Shown: positions 13,492 through 17,541 of the stretch, piece after piece | Layout of the letters: the number at the start of each line of letters is the position of its first letter | Numbering within the stretch: position 1 is the first letter of the stretch | Assembly: GCA_027084065.1 (NCBI GenBank) | Contig: JALWLR010000133.1 | Location: forward strand, 1-17,541 | DNA: 17,541 nucleotides | Direction: 5' to 3' | Source: Helicobacteraceae bacterium | Lineage (GTDB): Bacteria; Campylobacterota; Campylobacteria; Campylobacterales; Sulfurimonadaceae | Program-made: the position numbers and the translations under genes | The notes under the pieces: model-generated | Database searches by the model: none | The model's input: the letters and a program-made list of their open reading frames with translations, nothing else | What the model was told of the DNA's origin: nothing

Positions 13492-14964
13492 GTGGCAAAA
13501 GTCACGGCTATAATCGATATTGGCTCCAACTCTGCAAGGATGGTGGTATATGAAAAGACGAGTAGATTTGCCTTTCATATGCTCAATGAGACAAAATCAA
13601 AAGTCCGCATAAGTGAAAATGCTTACAAAAACGGCGGCAATCTCCAAGAAGAGCCGATGCAACGCGCCTATGAAGCGCTGGAAAACTTTCTAAGCATTGC
13701 AGCTTCTTATAAAGCAAGAAAAATTCTTTGTGTCGCAACATCTGCACTGCGTGATGCCCCCAACAAAGCCCTTTTCCTCCAACGTGTACGACGTGGATTG
13801 GGTCTAAAAATAAAGGTCATAAGCGGCGAACAGGAGGCATGGTTTGGAGGTATAGCAGCAGCGAACCTTCTTCCTTTACAATACAACGCGATAACCGTCG
13901 ACATTGGAGGAGGCTCAACAGAATGCACACTTGTAGAGAAAAAAAGTGTCTCTCATCCCGTATCACTTGATCTTGGTGCAGTCCGACTCAAAGAGCTTTT
14001 CTTCGATAAAGATGACATAGAGGGTGCAAAAGCGTATGTAGATAAAGAGCTTGAAAAACTCGACATTTTTCAAAATGTTCAAACTATCGTAGGTATCGGC
14101 GGAAGTTTTCGGGCTTTAAGTGCTGCGCTAATGGAAAAAGAGTCCTATCCACTTGAAAAAATTCACGCATACGAGCCCAATTTCAAATCTTTCAAAAAGC
14201 TTCTAAGCGCGATTTTGGAGACACGAAGCGCCAAAGAGCTTAAAAAACTCTCCATCAAAGAAGAGCGACTCGATGTTATCAAACCCGGAGCGCTCATACT
14301 CTCGCGCATAATCAAAAAGCTCCCCATAAACAATCTTATAACAAGCGGTGTAGGTGTGCGAGAGGGAGTTTATCTAAACGATATACTTCGCAATTCCAAT
14401 TTTCGATTCCCAGAAAACTTCAATCCCTCCGTACGCTTTTTGATGGATAGTTTCGTACATGAAAAAGCACATGCAAACCTGCTTGGAAAAGTAGTCAAAG
14501 AGATTTTCTCGCTTGTAGCCAAAGAGTTACAGCTTCCAAAAGAGTATAAAACACATGTATTTCTAGCTGCAAAGCTCTACCCGGTAGGCAGTGCCATACA
14601 CTACTACTCCAAAAACAAACACAGCTACTATATACTTCAAGCAACGTTGGAGTATGGCTTTAGACATACCGATACAATGCTCATAGCCACTCTTGCACGC
14701 TATGCAAAACGAAAACTGCCATCTACACAACATTACCAAAAGTATAAAAAAGTTCTACCTCCACGTGAAACACTCAACAAACTCAGCTACATTGTCTCTA
14801 TAGCAGTAGCTCTTTTGACACACAGACCTTGCAAACAGGATTTCGAGCTCAAATTCAACGACAACAGCCTATACGTTATAAGCAAAGGTAGCTCTTTACG
14901 CGTTTCCAAAGAGGCTGTAGAAAAACTCAAACAAATCGAAGAGTTCGATGTGCGTTTCCTCTAG
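13492..14964 (+). CDS. Ppx/GppA family phosphatase (exopolyphosphatase / pppGpp phosphohydrolase)
   Basis: The 490-residue ASKHA-fold enzyme is expected to hydrolyse polyphosphate and/or pppGpp, linking phosphate storage and the stringent response. N-terminal motifs are complete: IIDIGSNSARMVVY (7-20), VATSALRDA (81-89), ISGEQEAWFGG (110-120, with the catalytic-type Glu) and VDIGGGSTE (136-144). The C-terminal domain resembles the HD-like domain of long Ppx/GppA proteins, but the site where E. coli homologues read LHE/DxG is LYPVG (362-366), so the metal-binding HD pair is absent; H323, H327 and H377 remain. GTG start at 13492, 2 nt after the ferredoxin stop, with purine-rich AAGAAGAG upstream. 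Converges on bamA. I cannot tell Ppx from GppA activity by sequence, so no symbol is given. Confidence 0.92.
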   Translation: MAKVTAIIDIGSNSARMVVYEKTSRFAFHMLNETKSKVRISENAYKNGGNLQEEPMQRAYEALENFLSIAASYKARKILCVATSALRDAPNKALFLQRVRRGLGLKIKVISGEQEAWFGGIAAANLLPLQYNAITVDIGGGSTECTLVEKKSVSHPVSLDLGAVRLKELFFDKDDIEGAKAYVDKELEKLDIFQNVQTIVGIGGSFRALSAALMEKESYPLEKIHAYEPNFKSFKKLLSAILETRSAKELKKLSIKEERLDVIKPGALILSRIIKKLPINNLITSGVGVREGVYLNDILRNSNFRFPENFNPSVRFLMDSFVHEKAHANLLGKVVKEIFSLVAKELQLPKEYKTHVFLAAKLYPVGSAIHYYSKNKHSYYILQATLEYGFRHTDTMLIATLARYAKRKLPSTQHYQKYKKVLPPRETLNKLSYIVSIAVALLTHRPCKQDFELKFNDNSLYVISKGSSLRVSKEAVEKLKQIEEFDVRFL

Positions 14965-14987
14965 GAAACACACATAAAAAGCTTTTT
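14950..14987. terminator. Stem-loop spanning the gppA-like stop codon, between convergent genes
   Basis: GTGCGTTTCC (14950-14959) pairs with GGAAACACAC (14964-14973) with one mismatch around a TCTA loop. The TAG stop lies across the loop and stem. A second short palindrome, AAAAAGCTTTTT (14976-14987), supplies a T-run for plus-strand transcripts. It may also limit transcripts from bamA, whose stop is at 14997. The long gap between stem and T-run makes it an imperfect terminator. Confidence 0.5.
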
Positions 14988-14996
14988 GTTCCTCTT

Positions 14997-17246
14997 TTAG
15001 AAACGTTGTCCCATCGTAAACTCAAATGTTGCTGTTTTATCGCCAGGCTGCTGATTGAGTGGTCTTGAGAACATCAGCTGAATAGGCCCTACCGGACTGA
15101 ACCACTCCACGCCGGCACCGTAACCGCCTCTAGAAATCTCCGATAAAGAGTCCTGCCCGATAAATCCCCAATCTACATAAGTTACAAGACGCATTTTGGC
15201 TTTTGGAACAAGAGGAAAACTCAATTCAGCAGAGTTCGCAAAAGTCTGACGCCCACCGATTCTGCGGACGGTTTCGTTTCCGTAAGGATCATACTCTACA
15301 ATTGTAGGCGAGAGAGAGTAGGATTCATACCCGCGCACACTTCCTATGCCACCCATATAAAAACGCTCGGCGATAGGCAGATAACCGGTATCTTCCGCAA
15401 AGTACAGATGAGCTTTGTAGCGTGCTATAAGGTCAAATCCTACGTACTTTTCAAGCCCCTTGTAAGCTGCAAAACGCGTTCTTGATTTGAAAAAGTCTGC
15501 ATCTGCACCAAGCCCCGCCTTTTCAAAACTTTGCGAAACGGCGATACCGCTTCTTGGCAGGTAATAGTCATCTGTATCGTCATAACTCATACTTGTCGTA
15601 ACAGAGCTTTTTGCGTAGTTTTCAAAGAAGAATGTATAGTAGTCGGAGAGATTTTCAGGATTGAAAATATCATAACTGTTGGATGAATAGGTATAGCTCA
15701 AGTAACCGTTTACAAAACGTGAAAAGCGGTGTCCCGTACCCACGGTTATACCGTTAGAGTTTACACTATAGTCATTGTAGACATATCGAGATGTATAGAT
15801 AGAAAAATTCCCACTAAAATCGCTGTCGTTGAGACGCGGATTGGAGATGTTGAATGATGCCGTACGTGTCGTTTGCGATTTCTCCGCTTTGATGCCGACA
15901 TTGATACCGCTTCCCCAAACATTTCGGTCACTTACGGAGATACTCATCAAAAGTCCGCCGTAACTGCCGTATCCGCCCCCTATTTGGATGTTACCCGTAG
16001 GTGCCTCTTTTACTTTGACGATGAGATCCATACTGTTTGGACTGACACGCTTCTCTTCGATAGTCGTACTCTCAAAGTAACCAAGACGTCCAAGAGCATG
16101 ACGAGAGTCACGTAAATCCGTTAGTGAATACATATCTTTTGGACCGAGATAGAGCTCTCTTCGGATCACTCTATCGAGTGTGCGGGTATTGCCTGATATG
16201 ATGACATCATGAATATAAACTTTCTCACCGGGAATAACTTTAAACGTTATAACAACAGTATGCTCTTTTTTATTCTTTTTTAAATCAGGAATAACTTGAA
16301 CATACGCATAAGAAAGGTCTGCCACTTTCGTTTTGATATTTTCCATATCTTTTCGAAAAAGTTTGATGTTGAATATCTCACCCTCTTTGAGATTGAGATC
16401 TTTGAGCAGTTTTGCGTTATCTATAACTTTTTTTGTCTGATAGATCTCGATTTTTTCTATAGTGTAGGGCTCCCCCTCCTCTATTTGATAACTCATTTGG
16501 GCAAGATAGCTATCAAAATTGACACGAACAAAAGGCTCATCGACGCGTGCATCTAAAAAACCGTGTTGCATGTAGAAATCTTTTATACGAAGCGGGTCGT
16601 ACTGTAAGTCACGCAAGTGAAGTTTACCATCGTTTCTTCCCCAGAACCAACCCATAAACTCATGCTCTTTATTAGCTATGACTTCATCGAACTCGGATGC
16701 ATCTAGCTTCTCAACTCCACTGTAGCGAAGCTTGTCGATGATGATCTCTTCTCCTTCGTTTACGATAAAGACTACCTTTATCCCACCGCTTTGCAATTTT
16801 TCCGTTTTTATTTCAACGACACTGTCTATTTTTCCCTCTTGGGAAATCGCTTCGATAATTCTTTTTTTTGCCGCTTCAAGTTTAGCCATATCAAAGAGCG
16901 TTCCTTTTTTAATGCGCACGACATTTTTCAAAACATCCTCATCATTCTCTTTCCAGCCTTTGAGTATGACTTTTGCTATGATTGGCTTCTCTTTAAAATG
17001 AAACGTCAGTGTTCCTTTGTCGTAGTCAACCCAAATATCGTCGAAATATCCCTGCTTGAAGTACTTTTTCAACGCCTTGTCGACCGTAGCGTCATCTATA
17101 TCTGCTCCTGGTTTAAAAGGAAGCATTCGCAAAGCTACACCGTGAGAAATATGGACAAGACCTTTGTACTCGACTTTGTCAATCTTGTAGGCAAAGAGGT
17201 CAAAAGGTAGAAAAAAAATAAAAAAAAGGAGAAATAAAATGCGCAT
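14997..17246 (-). CDS. bamA: Outer membrane protein assembly factor BamA (Omp85)
   Basis: Core of the BAM complex that folds beta-barrel proteins into the outer membrane. The 749-residue protein begins with a signal peptide (MRILFLLFF..., cleavage likely near FA-YK, residues 19-20). Five POTRA domains follow (roughly 20-417; the first begins YKIDKVEYKGL), then a 16-strand barrel (about 420-749). The L6 motif VRGY (637-640; VRGF in many families) is present. The C-terminus ends in FEFTMGQRF, a proper beta-signal with terminal Phe. It is shorter than E. coli BamA (about 810), normal for this phylum. The ATG at 17246 has AGGA 5 nt upstream. It is divergent from tyrA, as I recall for C. jejuni, and convergent with the phosphatase gene. 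Certain identity. Confidence 0.97.
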   Translation of the reverse strand: MRILFLLFFIFFLPFDLFAYKIDKVEYKGLVHISHGVALRMLPFKPGADIDDATVDKALKKYFKQGYFDDIWVDYDKGTLTFHFKEKPIIAKVILKGWKENDEDVLKNVVRIKKGTLFDMAKLEAAKKRIIEAISQEGKIDSVVEIKTEKLQSGGIKVVFIVNEGEEIIIDKLRYSGVEKLDASEFDEVIANKEHEFMGWFWGRNDGKLHLRDLQYDPLRIKDFYMQHGFLDARVDEPFVRVNFDSYLAQMSYQIEEGEPYTIEKIEIYQTKKVIDNAKLLKDLNLKEGEIFNIKLFRKDMENIKTKVADLSYAYVQVIPDLKKNKKEHTVVITFKVIPGEKVYIHDVIISGNTRTLDRVIRRELYLGPKDMYSLTDLRDSRHALGRLGYFESTTIEEKRVSPNSMDLIVKVKEAPTGNIQIGGGYGSYGGLLMSISVSDRNVWGSGINVGIKAEKSQTTRTASFNISNPRLNDSDFSGNFSIYTSRYVYNDYSVNSNGITVGTGHRFSRFVNGYLSYTYSSNSYDIFNPENLSDYYTFFFENYAKSSVTTSMSYDDTDDYYLPRSGIAVSQSFEKAGLGADADFFKSRTRFAAYKGLEKYVGFDLIARYKAHLYFAEDTGYLPIAERFYMGGIGSVRGYESYSLSPTIVEYDPYGNETVRRIGGRQTFANSAELSFPLVPKAKMRLVTYVDWGFIGQDSLSEISRGGYGAGVEWFSPVGPIQLMFSRPLNQQPGDKTATFEFTMGQRF

Positions 17247-17280
17247 CTGCTTCCTGTGAATGTTCGTAAATTGAGAGTAG

Positions 17281-17286
17281 ATTTTA
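17281..17286 (-). promoter_or_regulatory. Predicted -10 of bamA
   Basis: TAAAAT on the minus strand, giving a start near 17274 and a leader of about 28 nt carrying CATTCACAGGA before the ATG. Weak consensus match. Confidence 0.4.
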
Positions 17287-17318
17287 CCCTTTTAGAAGTT
17301 AATATAAAGTAAATTCGA

Positions 17319-17324
17319 TACAAT
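17319..17324 (+). promoter_or_regulatory. Predicted -10 of tyrA
   Basis: TACAAT in the context TCGATACAATTTG. The expected start near 17331 gives a leader of about 22 nt with AAAGGG (17341-17346), 6 nt before the GTG start. Confidence 0.5.
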
Positions 17325-17352
17325 TTGAAAAATCATTCACAAAGGGTGTATA

Positions 17353-17541
17353 GTGAAAGTAGCGATAGTCGGGCTGGGTCTTATAGGAGGCTCTTTGGCT
17401 TTGAGTTTGAAAAAGTTCGGTTTTATCGAAGAGATAGTCGGTTATGACCGCAATGAAGTCCATCAAAAAGAGGCACTCAAACTCGGACTTGTCGAAAAGA
17501 TAGTCCCCTTTGACTCACTCAAAGAGTATGACGTCATTTTT
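17353..17541 (+). CDS. tyrA: Prephenate dehydrogenase, N-terminal part (cut off by window end)
   Basis: Only the first 63 codons are present. The product begins VKVAIVGLGLIGGSLALSL, the NAD(P)-binding Rossmann GxGxxG motif in the GLGLIGGS form typical of prephenate/arogenate dehydrogenases. It continues with VGYDRNEVHQKEALKLG, where the Asp would bind the NAD ribose. The enzyme makes 4-hydroxyphenylpyruvate (or arogenate to tyrosine) in tyrosine synthesis. GTG start with AAAGGG 6 nt upstream. Its position divergent to bamA agrees with C. jejuni gene order as I recall it and supports TyrA over other GLGLIGGS dehydrogenases. The remainder lies beyond the window, so completeness cannot be judged. 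Confidence 0.87.
   Translation, partial: MKVAIVGLGLIGGSLALSLKKFGFIEEIVGYDRNEVHQKEALKLGLVEKIVPFDSLKEYDVIF

Noticed and set aside
1..17541. CRISPR arrays, tRNA/rRNA genes, insertion sequences, phage or defence genes
   Set aside because: None seen; coding density leaves no gap above about 110 bases, and the genes are all core families with uniform composition.

Overview
The window is housekeeping chromosome from a flagellated, Gram-negative member of the Campylobacterota (Epsilonproteobacteria). Evidence: an HsrA/CosR-type response regulator, LpxC and BamA (so an LPS outer membrane), a short TsaB-like protein beside thrB as in Campylobacter, a 273-residue NadC, full-length FlhB, and TACAAT-like -10 boxes with no clear -35. 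From memory, Campylobacter jejuni carries the blocks M23 peptidase-lpxC-short TsaB-like-thrB-ylxR-infB, bamA/tyrA (divergent) and cosR-fdxB-ppx/gppA, so several blocks match gene for gene. A free-living sulfur-oxidising lineage (Sulfurimonas/Sulfurovum-like) is my guess; I cannot fix the genus.

Region 1 (1-9938, minus strand) reads as one ten-gene unit from a promoter near 9972: nadA, nadC, flhB, a degenerate DHH protein, an M23 peptidase, lpxC, short tsaB-like, thrB, ylxR, infB (cut by the window start). Most junctions overlap by 4-20 nt or are 9 nt apart; the widest gaps are 33 and 51 nt. It mixes NAD synthesis, flagellar export, envelope growth, lipid A, tRNA modification, threonine synthesis and translation initiation.

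Region 2 (10001-14964, plus strand) starts divergently with plsY and folB, then an OmpR-type response regulator, a membrane histidine kinase, a 2[4Fe-4S] ferredoxin and a Ppx/GppA phosphatase. The regulator looks like HsrA/CosR, best known as an atypical, kinase-less regulator in H. pylori and C. jejuni. Here it keeps the phosphoacceptor Asp and is followed by a kinase, with a terminator-like palindrome between them.

Region 3 (14997-17541) holds bamA (minus, converging on gppA) and, divergent from it, the start of tyrA, cut by the window end.

No gene-free stretch exceeds about 110 bases. I see no tRNA, rRNA, CRISPR array, insertion sequence, phage gene or sign of recent transfer. The points most worth a second look are the regulator/kinase pair, the DHH protein that has lost key residues of every catalytic motif, and the half-length TsaB. 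I found no clearly novel multi-gene system.
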